Shown here one piece after another: positions 25,242 through 35,294 of a stretch of 64,000 bases of DNA. Numbering within the stretch: position 1 is the first letter of the stretch; every line of letters starts with the position of its first letter. The DNA lies in contig JAAELK010000394.1 in the NCBI GenBank assembly GCA_024226935.1, positions 1 through 64,000 on the forward strand, in the 5' to 3' direction. Source of the stretch: Desulfobacteraceae bacterium (lineage in GTDB: Bacteria; Desulfobacterota; Desulfobacteria; Desulfobacterales; Desulfobacteraceae). The position numbers and the translations under genes are program-made. The notes under the pieces are model-generated. The model worked only from the letters and a program-made list of their open reading frames with translations. It was not told where the DNA came from and made no database searches.

Positions 25242-26600
25242 ATGGAGCAAAATTTGGAAGACCTTAAGAAAAAATATGGTTTTTGGACTGCAACGGCTAT
25301 GGTGGTGGGTATTGTTATCGGGTCCGGTGTGTTTTTTAAGGCGGATGATGTGCTGGTTGCCTCGGGGGGCAGCTTGCCTAAAGCATTGTTGGCATGGCTG
25401 ATTGGCGGTGGTATCATGATGGTTACAGTCTATGTTTTTTCAAATATTGCTACACGAATCGAAAAGGTTAACGGGCTGGTTGACTATTTTGAAGTAGCCT
25501 ATGGCCAGCGGGCAGGTTATCTGGTTGCCTGGTTTATGACCTTTATCTATTATCCCACCCTGGGTGCCGTACTGGCCTGGGTATCTGCCAAGTATACGGT
25601 AGGTCTTATTGGGGTTCCCCAAGCTCTATGGGCAGTGGCCGCCATTTATTTGATTGCTTTTTTTCTGCTTAATTGTTTGTCTCCGGTACTGGCAGGAAAG
25701 TGGCAGGTAACTACCACGGTTATAAAAATGATTCCCCTGGCGCTTGTGGCTATTGTGGGAATTATCTTGGGTATTATGAACGGCCAGACTGTTCAGAGTT
25801 TTGCCGAAAGCGCCCGAACCGTTTCCGCCGGCGGTGGATTGGCCTTGGCCACTTTATCAACTGTCTTTGCCTATGAGGGGTGGATCATTGCTACTTCCAT
25901 TAATGCTGAATTAAAAGACGCAAAAAAGACCTTGCCCAGAGCTCTGGTGGTTGGTTCCTTTGTCGTTGTCATTATTTATATGTTATACTATCTTGGTATT
26001 TCGGGTGTTTTATCAAATGATCAGATTATAGCAGCGGGTGATAATGCTCCGGTTCAAGTCATTGAACTTATTTTTGGTAATATCGGTGGAACTTTGCTCT
26101 ATGTATTTGTTATTCTCTCCTGCCTGGGAACTTTGAACGGTCTTGTTATGGGAGCTTGTCGGGGGATGTATTCCATTGCTTCCCGGGATCTGGGGCCTAA
26201 TCCCGGTTTTTTTAAGAAGGTCAATACCCAGGCAAATTCCACCGTGAATTCCGCCCTTATGGGATTTGTATTGTCAGCTTTCTGGTTGGTTATCTGGTAC
26301 GGTAATTTTGCTGGCTGGTGGGGTGCCTTTATGGATATTTCTGAATTGCCCATTGCCTTTTTGTATGTTGTTTATATTTCTCTTTATGTCTGGGTGATCA
26401 GGACTTTTGATGATTTGGGTGCCATGGGAAGGATACTATCCCCTGTACTGGCGACTGCGGGTTCTTTGTATATTATTTGGGGTGCTGTACAAAAGGATAT
26501 GTTTTTGTGGTTTTTAGTTATTGTTCTGGGTATTGAAGTTCTCGGACTCTTGCTTATGAATGCTAAAAAAGCAAAACGAATCGATTCGGTTGTGCTTTAA
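25242..26600 (+). CDS. APC-family amino acid permease
   Basis: A 452-residue membrane protein with twelve hydrophobic segments. The first helix has GIVIGSGVFFKADDVL, the substrate-binding Gly-Ser-Gly of the amino acid-polyamine-organocation family, and FAYEGWIIATSINAELKDA marks the sixth helix. It resembles L-type exchangers more than lysine or GABA permeases, but the substrate is open. It stands alone between gpsA and the convergent rubrerythrin-like gene. Confidence 0.85.
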   Translation: MEQNLEDLKKKYGFWTATAMVVGIVIGSGVFFKADDVLVASGGSLPKALLAWLIGGGIMMVTVYVFSNIATRIEKVNGLVDYFEVAYGQRAGYLVAWFMTFIYYPTLGAVLAWVSAKYTVGLIGVPQALWAVAAIYLIAFFLLNCLSPVLAGKWQVTTTVIKMIPLALVAIVGIILGIMNGQTVQSFAESARTVSAGGGLALATLSTVFAYEGWIIATSINAELKDAKKTLPRALVVGSFVVVIIYMLYYLGISGVLSNDQIIAAGDNAPVQVIELIFGNIGGTLLYVFVILSCLGTLNGLVMGACRGMYSIASRDLGPNPGFFKKVNTQANSTVNSALMGFVLSAFWLVIWYGNFAGWWGAFMDISELPIAFLYVVYISLYVWVIRTFDDLGAMGRILSPVLATAGSLYIIWGAVQKDMFLWFLVIVLGIEVLGLLLMNAKKAKRIDSVVL

Positions 26601-26642
26601 ATTCAGGGTATCATGTGAATTTTTTTGTCCTGGCGGCCTTTT

Positions 26643-27101
26643 TTACCAATTTTCCGGATAGGCAACGTCGATAAAGCTATTTTCCATTTTGAATTTATGG
26701 TCTCGTTCCATGGCTGCAAGGTCCAGGAAAACCTTTTTTAGTTGTGGGTCATTACAATTTTCAGCAAGGGCCGTGTATTTTTTCATGGCAAATTCTTCAT
26801 TTTTCATGGCAATACCAATGGCAGCTTTAAGATCCATATCATCATTGACTTCAGGCATCTTGATGGTTTCAGATATCTTGAAATCCTTTTTAAAATTGAA
26901 AAAGGAAGTGTCTATTTGCTCTTTGTCTAAAATGGCGGTCAGAATGATTTCGTGTTTTGCTTCTTCCCTGGCAAATTTTTCAAACAATTGCGTTAGAAAA
27001 GCATTCTTGACTCTATGAGCAATTTTTTCATAGAATTGTTTTGCCTCAATTTCACTCTTAACAGCATCTGAAACTACCTGTTTATATTTTTCTAAATCCA
27101 T
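26643..27101 (-). CDS. Rubrerythrin-like di-iron protein without rubredoxin domain
   Basis: A 152-residue four-helix ferritin-like protein. The di-iron ligands are in place: Glu in KSEIEAKQFYEKIA, ExxH in FAREEAKHEII, Glu in MKNEEFAMKKY and ExxH in LAAMERDHKF. There is no rubredoxin iron site at either end. Rubrerythrin relatives reduce peroxide in anaerobes. ATG 27101 has GGAGG six bases upstream. It probably adds to oxidative-stress defence with the nearby oxidase and Bat genes. Confidence 0.88.
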   Translation of the reverse strand: MDLEKYKQVVSDAVKSEIEAKQFYEKIAHRVKNAFLTQLFEKFAREEAKHEIILTAILDKEQIDTSFFNFKKDFKISETIKMPEVNDDMDLKAAIGIAMKNEEFAMKKYTALAENCNDPQLKKVFLDLAAMERDHKFKMENSFIDVAYPENW

Positions 27102-27286
27102 GATCAACCTCCATTGGCATTCAAGTGGTGTTCAAAAATGATTGCCATGCTTCTGGTGTTTTAAAAAAAATGCATAGTGCTTATCTTAGTTCATAAAAAA
27201 AATGATCGCAAGAAAAACCCATGGCTATACTTTGATTTTTTTTAAAGGAAGGTTTGGGGGTCTTTATCAACAAAAATAGATTGTGA

Positions 27287-27323
27287 TAAAAAAAAAGCCC
27301 CCGCAGAATGCGGGGGCTTTTTA
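27287..27323 (-). terminator. Rho-independent terminator of the cold-shock gene
   Basis: Read in reverse, AAAAAGCCCCCGCATTCTGCGGGGGCTTTTTTTTT forms a strong GC stem with a six-base loop and a U run. It lies 17 bases past the cold-shock gene stop. Confidence 0.9.
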
Positions 27324-27339
27324 ATGGGTGCTTTTGTGT

Positions 27340-27540
27340 TTATTGTTGGACAACATTTTCTGCTGCCGGTCCCTTGGGACCATCGACAACATCAAAAGTT
27401 ACCCGGGCACCTTCAGCCAGGGATTTGAATCCATCCGCCTGAATTGCTGAATGATGGACAAATAAATCCTTGCCACCATCTTGCTCAATAAAACCAAAAC
27501 CTTTTGAATCATTAAACCATTTTACTGTACCTTCAGCCAT
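27340..27540 (-). CDS. Cold-shock protein, CspA family
   Basis: A 66-residue single cold-shock domain with both RNA-binding motifs ([10 protein letters not shown] and DLFVHHSAI). It binds single-stranded nucleic acid and melts RNA structure. AAAGGAG lies upstream of the ATG. It is flanked by a terminator and lies just downstream of the DEAD-box helicase gene in the same direction, a pairing that fits RNA remodelling in the cold. Confidence 0.95.
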   Translation of the reverse strand: MAEGTVKWFNDSKGFGFIEQDGGKDLFVHHSAIQADGFKSLAEGARVTFDVVDGPKGPAAENVVQQ

Positions 27541-27562
27541 GTTGTATTACTCCTTTGCGATG

Positions 27563-27579
27563 GGTTCCTCGAAGGAACC
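27563..27579 (-). promoter_or_regulatory. Leader hairpin of the cold-shock gene
   Basis: GGTTCCTtcgAGGAACC (reverse strand) is a perfect 7-bp stem with a three-base loop, about 20 bases upstream of the ATG, just before the ribosome binding site. Cold-shock leaders often carry such structures to control translation. Confidence 0.5.
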
Positions 27580-27647
27580 GCTGTTTATATAGCCGAGGTA
27601 TCATTTGATCTCTCGACTGGAAGTCCGGGATATCCGGACAAAATTAA

Positions 27648-28928
27648 CTATCGTTGTGTTCTTCGGTTACTGCTGCTTCTGCTGGCAGAAGCCAGGGAAA
27701 AAACACTGCCATGCCGGTTTTTTTGTCGTCCGGACGTGGCGGTTTTTTTTCTTCTCGGCATCTGCCGTGAATAATCTTTCTTTTTCTCTTCATTCAGGGC
27801 TGGTGTCGGCTCCCAGGCAAAACCAGGAGTTATCTCTCTTTCCATCTTTTTTCCCAGGTTACGCTCAATGAGAGAAATAATCTTGCTGTCTTCCTGGTCG
27901 GCAAAGATGAATGCCTGGCCTGTACGTGTCGCTCGACCCGTCCGTCCGATGCGGTGGGTATAGGTTTCGGCTGTATCCGGTACATCGTAGTTTATGACAT
28001 GGGAAATACCCTGGACATCAATGCCCCTGGCTGCGATATCAGTAGCAACCAGGATTTTGAAGGTGCCATCTTTGAAACCGTTCAGAGCCTGCTGACGTTT
28101 TTGCTGGGAGAGATTGCCCTGGATTGCTGCTGCACTATAGCCAGCCTTTTGTAATTGAAGGGCCAGGCTTTTTGCCTTGTGTTTGGTGCGTGTGAAGACA
28201 AGAGTGCTGGCCATCTCTTTTTCTTGGATGATCGTCTTGAGTAAAGAGGTCTTCCGTGCTTTGGCCACCTGGAACAAAACATGGGAGATCGAAAGGACCG
28301 GCTGGTCGTGATTGATTTGCACGGTTGCCGGGTTCTTTAATATGTTTTCCGCCAGGTGGCGTATTTCCCTGGGCATGGTGGCGGAAAAAACCAGAGACTG
28401 ACGTTTTGTGGGTAGCAGCTTGACGATCCGGCGGATGTCCGGAAGAAATCCCTTGTCAAACATGTGATCCGCCTCATCAAGAACCAGTACTTCCACGGCA
28501 TTAAGGGAAAAAGCCTTATCATTAATAAGGTCAAGCAGACGACCGGGGCAGGCAACAATGATTTCCACTCCATTGCGGATTGCTCTGATCTGGGGTTGTT
28601 TGCCCACGCCTCCATAAATGGAAATGCTGCGCAGGCCGGTCTGTTTTGCTAACTTGCTTATGTCGTTATTGATCTGCTCGGCTAACTCCCTTGTGGGGGC
28701 TACAATCAAGGCCCGTGTTTTTTTGCGGGGACCGTCCAGTAGTCGCTGGAGGAGGGGCAGAACAAAGGCAGCGGTTTTTCCGGTGCCGGTCTGGGCTAAA
28801 CCAAGAATATCCCGACCTTCGAGGATCGGGGGAATTGCTTGTTTTTGTATCGGGGTAGGGGTGGTATAGCCGCAGGCTTCAATGCCAGCGGTTATTTTAG
28901 GGTGAAACTTAAAATCTTGAAAACTCAT
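27648..28928 (-). CDS. rhlE: DEAD-box RNA helicase, RhlE-like
   Basis: About 426 residues from ATG 28928, which has AGGAG eight bases upstream; an upstream in-frame extension lacks one. Helicase motifs are complete: Q motif (TPTPIQKQAIP), Walker A (AQTGTGKTAAF), DEAD (VLDEADHMF), SAT (FSATMP), and HRIGRTGRATRTG. The tail is rich in Arg and Ser. It unwinds structured RNA, in ribosome assembly or decay. It probably works beside the cold-shock protein downstream. Confidence 0.93.
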   Translation of the reverse strand: MSFQDFKFHPKITAGIEACGYTTPTPIQKQAIPPILEGRDILGLAQTGTGKTAAFVLPLLQRLLDGPRKKTRALIVAPTRELAEQINNDISKLAKQTGLRSISIYGGVGKQPQIRAIRNGVEIIVACPGRLLDLINDKAFSLNAVEVLVLDEADHMFDKGFLPDIRRIVKLLPTKRQSLVFSATMPREIRHLAENILKNPATVQINHDQPVLSISHVLFQVAKARKTSLLKTIIQEKEMASTLVFTRTKHKAKSLALQLQKAGYSAAAIQGNLSQQKRQQALNGFKDGTFKILVATDIAARGIDVQGISHVINYDVPDTAETYTHRIGRTGRATRTGQAFIFADQEDSKIISLIERNLGKKMEREITPGFAWEPTPALNEEKKKDYSRQMPRRKKTATSGRQKNRHGSVFSLASASRSSSNRRTQR

Positions 28929-29283
28929 TAATACTCCTATGTATTTCATAATGATCGGCCAGGATGTGGTCCCGGGTTTTCCGATCTGCGGATTCATTAA
29001 AATCCGTTGGTAATTTATCTATTCGTTTGATGAAAAGGTCGAACAGGTTATGTTGAAGGCATCTAAGGATATTTGGTTATGGTCCTGGTTAATCTTGGTT
29101 GCAGTATGATAAAGGGTTATGACGTACGGCGTCATATAATTTCTCCTGTTTTATTGAATCAGCAGAAACTTCGAGTGCAATGAGCGATGTTTGGTAAAAC
29201 AACGATCTTAACGAGGACAACCTTGAAGGAAAATTTGATTCTACTTAAAATATAAAGTCAGCATATAGAATACACTATTGTGT
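28929..29283. other. Upstream region of rhlE
   Basis: No gene is seen. It should hold the rhlE promoter and 5' leader. The only clear structure is the palindrome at 29119-29135. Confidence 0.35.
29119..29135. promoter_or_regulatory. Palindrome ATGACG-n5-CGTCAT
   Basis: A perfect 6-bp dyad with a five-base centre (tacgg), flanked by further AT matches. It is about 190 bases upstream of rhlE and could be an operator. Confidence 0.35.
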
Positions 29284-30537
29284 CTAAATTGCAAGGAAAT
29301 AAATTATAAATATATAATATACGAATAAATTTATAATCGTTAATGGAATTCCAATTTTTGCAAAATCAATAAAGCCGAAGGGTTCAACCTTTCTTCTTTC
29401 TGCATTCTGTATTATTATTATGGTGCTTGCAGCGCCTATTATGAACAGGTTGCCCGCAATTGTGCTGCCGGCCGCCAGGGCTATATATTGCGCATGGGAG
29501 GCTCCAAGGTGATCTAATACAGGCAGATATAATGCCACCAGGGGGACATTTGAAATCAACTGGCTGAGCAGCACGCTTACAATAAGTATGATCGGTATCT
29601 CTCCAATATTAATATTAAATTCCTTGATCAAATTTTGAAAAAATTCACTATCCCATACGCTTTGCATTAATATGAACATGGCAACAAAGAAAATCAGTGT
29701 TCCCCAGTCCAGATCTTTTAGTGTTTTATATCTCTGACGACTGAATAAAAGGATCGGAATTGACGCAAATAATGCTATAAAACAAAATTGAAAATATTGG
29801 AGTTGTATATTTAAAATGCTTAGTGTCACTTTTGCCAGTATAAGAAAAATAAAAATTATCACTGAAATTCGAACCATTTTTACGGTTCTTGTACATTTTA
29901 TTTCCATTACCTCGATTTTTGTGACATTTTCATTCAAAATTTTTCTATAGTAAATTGCAAGGAATATAAAAGTGATTAACAGGTTGATAAGTGTGGGTAT
30001 TATCAGTTTGGAAAATTGTATGAAAGGATAATGCAGATTGCTGTCAAGGGCAATTAACAGGTTTTGTGGGTTGCCTAAAGGACTGAACACACTTCCAAGT
30101 GTTATTGCATATGCAAGGGCAAGCAATAATGGTTTTAACAGTTCTTTTCTTTTGCTGCATAGTTGAATAATAATGGGAGTGCCCATTATGGCAACTGTAT
30201 CATTCATGAGAAGTGCGGCCATGAGGCCAAGGACAAAAATAATAATAAACATAGCCTGTTTTTCAGTCTTGGCCCTTGAAAAGAGTTTGTCCGTCAGGTT
30301 TTCAAGATATCCCGATGATTCTGCGGCCTGGGCTACAACAAAAATACCGAATAGATACAATATTACATCTAAGTTGATTGACTCAATCGCTTTTTGGATA
30401 GATATCTGTCCTGTCAATATAACGGCCAAGCCACCCAAGGCCATTATTACCCAGATGGGCAGGTTCTGGCTTATCATTTTTCTTGTGGCAATACCGATTA
30501 AAACTAGAAATAAGATTATTATTGATAAAGGGGGCAT
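29284..30537 (-). CDS. ArsB/NhaD-superfamily anion or cation permease
   Basis: A 417-residue membrane protein with ten to twelve helices. The two inverted halves each have the ion-transporter superfamily hairpin: LMNDTVAIMGTPIIIQL and TLGSVFSPLGNPQNLL in the first, SNVPLVALYLP and AAGSTIAGNLFIIGAAST in the second. These resemble ArsB/CitM-type permeases for oxyanions or carboxylates. No arsenic genes are nearby, so the substrate is unknown. It begins seven bases after the upstream MFS gene and is probably cotranscribed. Confidence 0.8.
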   Translation of the reverse strand: MPPLSIIILFLVLIGIATRKMISQNLPIWVIMALGGLAVILTGQISIQKAIESINLDVILYLFGIFVVAQAAESSGYLENLTDKLFSRAKTEKQAMFIIIFVLGLMAALLMNDTVAIMGTPIIIQLCSKRKELLKPLLLALAYAITLGSVFSPLGNPQNLLIALDSNLHYPFIQFSKLIIPTLINLLITFIFLAIYYRKILNENVTKIEVMEIKCTRTVKMVRISVIIFIFLILAKVTLSILNIQLQYFQFCFIALFASIPILLFSRQRYKTLKDLDWGTLIFFVAMFILMQSVWDSEFFQNLIKEFNINIGEIPIILIVSVLLSQLISNVPLVALYLPVLDHLGASHAQYIALAAGSTIAGNLFIIGAASTIIIIQNAERRKVEPFGFIDFAKIGIPLTIINLFVYYIFIIYFLAI

Positions 30538-30543
30538 TTAATT

Positions 30544-31794
30544 TTAATCCGTTTTTGTAGCTTTTTTTTGAAAAACATAATCTTTTGTTTCCGGCATAAA
30601 AAATAAAAAGATAATAAAGGCTAAAAGCGCTACAATCGAAAGAAATAGAAAGGAATAAAAATAGCTTGACCCCACAACAATCGCTCCTGCAACAGCAGTA
30701 CTCATTGATGCTCCAACCCCCATAATAGTGGTAACCACTCCCTGGCTGACGTTGAATCTTCCCGTGGATTTTGTCAAATCAGCAATTATTATCAGGAGTA
30801 GTGCACCAAAAATTCCATTTGCAATGCCGTCAAGTACCTGGACGGATACAAGGAAAACAATGTTGTCAGACAGGGCAAACAGCATTCCCCTTATGGGTAA
30901 AATGCCAAAGCCCACCAAAAATATTTTTTTTCTTCCCCACACGTCTGCCTTTTTGCCCACTAAAATCGCCATCGGTACCATTGTTAGTTGTGCAACAACT
31001 ACGCACGATGAGATGAATACGGCGCCAAAGTGTGGATTTGATTCCGTCAATTTTTCCGCCACCATGGGCAGCATGGCTGCATTTGCAAAATGAAATAGTA
31101 CAATGGTTATTGTGAAAATTAATAAAGGAGGACATTCAATCAACACCATGTACCATGGTATGGCAATATCTTCCGACGTATCTTCGGTAAATCCCCGTGC
31201 AGCCCTGTGGTCTATATCTGAGCTTTTTAAAAATAATAGTGATGTCAGGGCTAAAACGCCCATTATGGGGACAGTATAAAAAGATGCTTTCATTGAGATG
31301 AAATAACCTGCCAGTCCTGCTAATGCGGCCGCAAAAACATTGCCGGCATGATTAAACGCCTCATTTCGTCCAACCATCCGGGTGAATTGTTTAGGGCCGG
31401 TGAGGCCAAGGGTTATACCGGCAATTGCCGGGGCGAAAAATGCAGTTGTGGCGCCCATAATAACTTTGAGCATCAAGATCAGGGAGTATGACTTAACCCA
31501 TACCACGGCAACCGTTACTATTGATACTATTATTATGCATACAACCAAGACGGTTCTTTTTCTTTTTGTGTAATCGATAAAAGCTCCGGCAGGTATTTGA
31601 ACTAGAAGAGTTGATATTCCCATGACGGTTAAAACTACACCTATCTTTGCCTGGTCCCAGTGGTATGTGGTTAATAAAAAAATTGCCAGGAAAGGTCCCA
31701 GTCCATCCCGCACATCCGAAAGAAAAAAGTTCAACCAGTTGATCGCTCTGCATGACCGCTTCTTTGTTTCTAAAAAGTCTATTTCTTTTGTCAT
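30544..31794 (-). CDS. Major facilitator superfamily transporter
   Basis: A 416-residue protein with twelve predicted helices. The loop 2-3 region (FIDYTKRKRTVLVV) is a degenerate form of the MFS D-R-x-G-R-R motif, and KKADVWGRKKIFL repeats it in the second half. GGAGG lies 11 bases upstream of the ATG. Substrate is unknown. Paired with the ArsB-like permease downstream. Confidence 0.85.
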   Translation of the reverse strand: MTKEIDFLETKKRSCRAINWLNFFLSDVRDGLGPFLAIFLLTTYHWDQAKIGVVLTVMGISTLLVQIPAGAFIDYTKRKRTVLVVCIIIVSIVTVAVVWVKSYSLILMLKVIMGATTAFFAPAIAGITLGLTGPKQFTRMVGRNEAFNHAGNVFAAALAGLAGYFISMKASFYTVPIMGVLALTSLLFLKSSDIDHRAARGFTEDTSEDIAIPWYMVLIECPPLLIFTITIVLFHFANAAMLPMVAEKLTESNPHFGAVFISSCVVVAQLTMVPMAILVGKKADVWGRKKIFLVGFGILPIRGMLFALSDNIVFLVSVQVLDGIANGIFGALLLIIIADLTKSTGRFNVSQGVVTTIMGVGASMSTAVAGAIVVGSSYFYSFLFLSIVALLAFIIFLFFMPETKDYVFQKKATKTD

Positions 31795-32110
31795 TTTGAC
31801 TATAGCCTCCGCACAAATAGTTTATCATTAAACTTTGCCTGCATGGACAACCATCGGTTTATTTAATTTTTATTTATTTTCAGAATATTTTTTTACTCAT
31901 TAAGACTTTTGTTTTTGTTGGACGAAGTTGAGATGGTTATGGAAAAAACCTCCGGGATGAGAGCAGGACTTTAATGATCGTCCATTCTTGAGCGTATAAA
32001 GGTCGAGCGTATAAAGTATAAGGAGGAGTATACCATAAAATCAAGTGAAGTAAACTTAAATTTAATGAATTCAACTCCCCCACCGGGTGTTTTTTACGAG
32101 GCTTTTGATA
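31795..32110. other. Intergenic region with a short tandem repeat
   Basis: No gene is seen. GAGCGTATAAAG occurs twice, 15 bases apart, at about 31990-32016. TAAGGAGGAGTAT near 32018 looks like a ribosome binding site but no frame follows it. Confidence 0.35.
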
Positions 32111-33400
32111 TTATTCCAATGGGCGGTTGTGTTTTAATCTTTCTAAAATCATCTGGCAGGCCATCCGGGTGCCCCCTTGTTTTTTTTGAATATAATCCTG
32201 GGCCCTTTGTTTCAGCTTAAATCTTTCAATGGGTGTTTTAAGATGGCGGATCATGGTTTGGGCGACGCACTGGCTGTCCTTGCATCTGGTAACAATTTTC
32301 TGGTTGAAGATATCTTCTCCCACCCAGGTGAAATCATCCAGATGGGGACCGGTTACCGTGGGGGTGCCCAGGACTGTCGGTTCAATGAAATTTTGTCCGC
32401 CCAGGGGTTGCAGACTCCCTCCCACAAATACGGTGCAGGCAATTCCATAGGCGGATCTTAATTCTCCGAAGGTATCCCAGAGGATGATGCCTGCAGTTGC
32501 GATGGGAGATGATAGTTTTGATCTTAAACGGAAGGGGAGTCCATTTTGTTCAAGTCTTTTTTTCCAGGCATCAATCCTATGCATGTGACGGGGGAAAACG
32601 GCAATTATCTGGTGGGGGTATCCGGCTAACAGGTGTTTTATGATCTCCATACCCTGTGTCTCTTCTTGTCTTCGAATTGAGGCCAGGATGGACAGGGGAA
32701 TATTTCGGGGTATTATTTTTTCCATGGCAGCTACCAATGAATTGTCACCGGAATCTGATATCATGAGATCAAATTTGATGTTGGGCATGGTGGTAATTTG
32801 GGCTTTGTCAAAGACCCTGGCATATTTTTTTGCATCCGGGGGTGAAATGGCAAGAATATTGTCTGGCGATAGCTTGGACCATAAAAATTTTGTCCATTTA
32901 TAATGCCGGGCGCTTTTTTTGGACAATCTGGCATTAATAATGAAAATTTGGGTATGATTTTTCTTCAAATAGTAGAGCAGAGCCGGCCAGATCTCGGTTT
33001 CAAGCAGGATCATGACCTTGGGGTTGACCCGGCTGACAGCCCCGTAAATGGTTTGGGGGATGTCAAAGGGGAAATATTCAAGGTAGCAGTCTATGTTGGG
33101 ATGGACTTTTTTTTGAGTTGTGCCCGATTCTAAAATTTCAATGCCCTGGGAAGTGGTGGCAGTGATCAAGATTTTGATTTTTTGTGTTGGCTTAAGGGAG
33201 GATAGCAGTGATAGAGCAAGGAATGCCTCGCCGGCCGATGCCGCCTGGATCCAGATATCAGCCTTTTTAAGGTGGTCGGTTGTGGTCCTTTTTTTAAAGG
33301 AGGGTCCAAGCTGTTTGTTCTTTTTTAAAAAAGGCAGGGCAGTTTGCCACAGGATATTGTAAATTTTGAAAAAATTGGGTATAAAGGCAGACGTTTTCAT
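32111..33400 (-). CDS. waaA: 3-deoxy-D-manno-octulosonic acid transferase
   Basis: A 429-residue inner-membrane glycosyltransferase with an N-terminal anchor region. Family motifs are present: IQAASAGEAFLALSLL, MILLETEIWPALL, and the acceptor-donor signature GGSLQPLGGQNFIEP with TVTGPHLDDF. It adds Kdo from CMP-Kdo to lipid IVA in lipopolysaccharide synthesis. It faces msbA across a 75-base gap, consistent with joint lipid A assembly and export. Confidence 0.93.
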   Translation of the reverse strand: MKTSAFIPNFFKIYNILWQTALPFLKKNKQLGPSFKKRTTTDHLKKADIWIQAASAGEAFLALSLLSSLKPTQKIKILITATTSQGIEILESGTTQKKVHPNIDCYLEYFPFDIPQTIYGAVSRVNPKVMILLETEIWPALLYYLKKNHTQIFIINARLSKKSARHYKWTKFLWSKLSPDNILAISPPDAKKYARVFDKAQITTMPNIKFDLMISDSGDNSLVAAMEKIIPRNIPLSILASIRRQEETQGMEIIKHLLAGYPHQIIAVFPRHMHRIDAWKKRLEQNGLPFRLRSKLSSPIATAGIILWDTFGELRSAYGIACTVFVGGSLQPLGGQNFIEPTVLGTPTVTGPHLDDFTWVGEDIFNQKIVTRCKDSQCVAQTMIRHLKTPIERFKLKQRAQDYIQKKQGGTRMACQMILERLKHNRPLE

Positions 33401-33422
33401 GGGGACCTATGCTCTCATGTTT

Positions 33423-33451
33423 TTTGATGATTGACAATACTTCGTTATAAT
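33423..33451 (+). promoter_or_regulatory. Candidate promoter of the msbA run
   Basis: TTTGAT at 33423-33428 and TATAAT at 33446-33451 are 17 bases apart, 25 bases before the msbA ATG. A TTGACA at 33430-33435 is too close to the same -10 to pair with it. Confidence 0.5.
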
Positions 33452-33475
33452 TATGGTGGATAAAAATTAGAGTTT

Positions 33476-35240
33476 ATGGAAAATAAAAAAGCTAGTTTAT
33501 CTAAAAGCCGGCGAAAAGTGATTTTGGGTGTTGTATTACAATACCGGAAACGTCTTATTCTTGCAGCTTTGTGTATGATTATAGTGGCCGGGGCAAATGG
33601 TGCCATGGCCTTTTTGGTAAAGCCTGTGATGGATGATATTTTTATTGGTAAAAACAGGGAGATGCTCCTGCTCATACCTGGGCTGACGGTTCTGGTTTTT
33701 TTGCTCAAGGGATTAGGATCCTATGGGGCTGAATATTTGATGAGCTATATCGGGGAAAAGATTATCCGGCATTTCAGGGATTCCCTCTATGACAAAATAA
33801 CCGACCTGCCCATCTCCTTCATACATAAGGAAAAAACCGGAACCCTTATGGCCAGGATTACCAATGATGTCAATATTGTCAAGGGTATGGTGTCTACGTC
33901 GGTGATCAATGTATTTCGGGATTGTTTCAGTGTGATCGCTTTCTTGTTTGTGATTTTTTACAGGGATTGGCAACTGGCCTGCGGGGCATTTCTCGTGTTG
34001 CCCCTGGCATTTTATCCCATTCTTGTCTTTGGTCGACGGGTGAGACACTATTCAACCGGTTCCCAGGAAACCATGGCAGATTTAAATTCTTTTCTCCATG
34101 AAACTTTTTCTGGAGCTAAGATTATTAAAATCTTCAGTCTGGGAGCCTTTGAAAAAAAACGATTTAAGCAAAAGACAGGAGAACTGTTCTTGCTTGAGAT
34201 GAAAAAGGTGGTTGCCAAGGCCCTGTCTTCACCAATTATGGAATTTTTAGGGGGGCTTGGTATTGCCTTTATTATCTGGTTTGGTGGTCTACGGGTAATT
34301 CATGGGACTTCCACGCCTGGTATCTTTTTTTCATTTTTAACGGCGGTTATGATGCTCTATGATCCTGTTAAAAAATTGTCTCAGCTTAACAATACGGTTC
34401 AAGAAGGGGTGGCAGCTGCCTCCAGAATTTTTGATGTTTTGGATCAGGAACAAACTATCCAGGAAAAAAAGGACCCGCAAATTCTTGAAGGAACTGCTTT
34501 CGATCTGGTATTTGATGATGTGAGTTTTGCTTATGATCCGGGTGAGGAACCGGCCTTGACCAATATTAATCTTCAGGTGGCCCCGGGTGAAGTTCTGGCC
34601 CTGGTGGGAATGAGCGGGGGGGGGGAAAACAAGTCTTGTAAATCTCATACCCCGACTCTATGATGTCAGTTCAGGCCAAGTAAGAATTGGCGGTAAGGAT
34701 GTTCGGGATCTTTCTATCAAGTCCCTTCGGGACCATATTTCCATTGTGACCCAGGAACCTATTTTGTTTAATGAATCGGTGAGGGAAAATATCAGGTACG
34801 GGAAGATGGATGCCACGGACGAACAGATTACCCAGGCGGCAAAGGCCGCTTTTGCCCATGATTTTATTATGGGATTCCCCAATGGGTATGATACTGTGAT
34901 AGGGGAACTTGGTTCCAGGTTGTCCGGCGGAGAAAAACAGCGCCTTTGTATTGCAAGAGCCCTTATCAAGGATGCGCCGGTGCTGATTCTGGATGAAGCC
35001 ACCTCGGCTTTGGATTCCCAGGCAGAACGGGTGGTGCAAAAAGCTTTGGAAAATTTAATGAAGGGCAGAACTTCCTTTGTCATTGCCCACAGGCTTTCTA
35101 CCATTGACTATGCCTCCAGGGTGATTCTGCTCAAAAATGGTTCCATAGCCGAACAGGGTACGCATCAGGAGTTGATGGCCCTAAAAGGCTTATATTATAA
35201 TTTGCAATCCATGCAGGCCGCAAAGACAGTTAAAGAATAA
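33476..35240 (+). CDS. msbA: MsbA-type lipid A flippase, frameshifted at a G10 run
   Basis: An ABC exporter with six N-terminal membrane helices and a C-terminal ATPase. The frame breaks at the Walker A motif: as written the first part ends at 34663, but removing one G from the run at 34616-34625 gives GMSGGGKTSLVNLIPRLYD and joins it to the frame that runs to 35240. That frame has the Q-loop (SIVTQEPILFN), signature LSGGEKQRLC, Walker B ILDEATSAL and the H-loop IAHRLS. Joined, the protein has about 587 residues, normal for MsbA. It flips lipid A across the inner membrane, which is usually essential, so a true null is unlikely. Sequence error is the first explanation, with run-length switching or slippage next. 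Confidence 0.88.
34616..34625 (+). repeat. G10 run at the msbA Walker A motif
   Basis: Ten consecutive G bases code for the Gly-Gly-Gly before the Walker A lysine. Nine would keep the frame open. Confidence 0.85.
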
Positions 35241-35294
35241 AAACTAAATAATAAAATCAAACCATAAAAAATGGTCCATAAAAGGAGAAGCATC

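Noticed and set aside
33430-33451. TTGACA and TATAAT pair upstream of msbA
   Set aside because: They are only 10 bases apart; the -10 was paired with TTTGAT at 17 bases instead.
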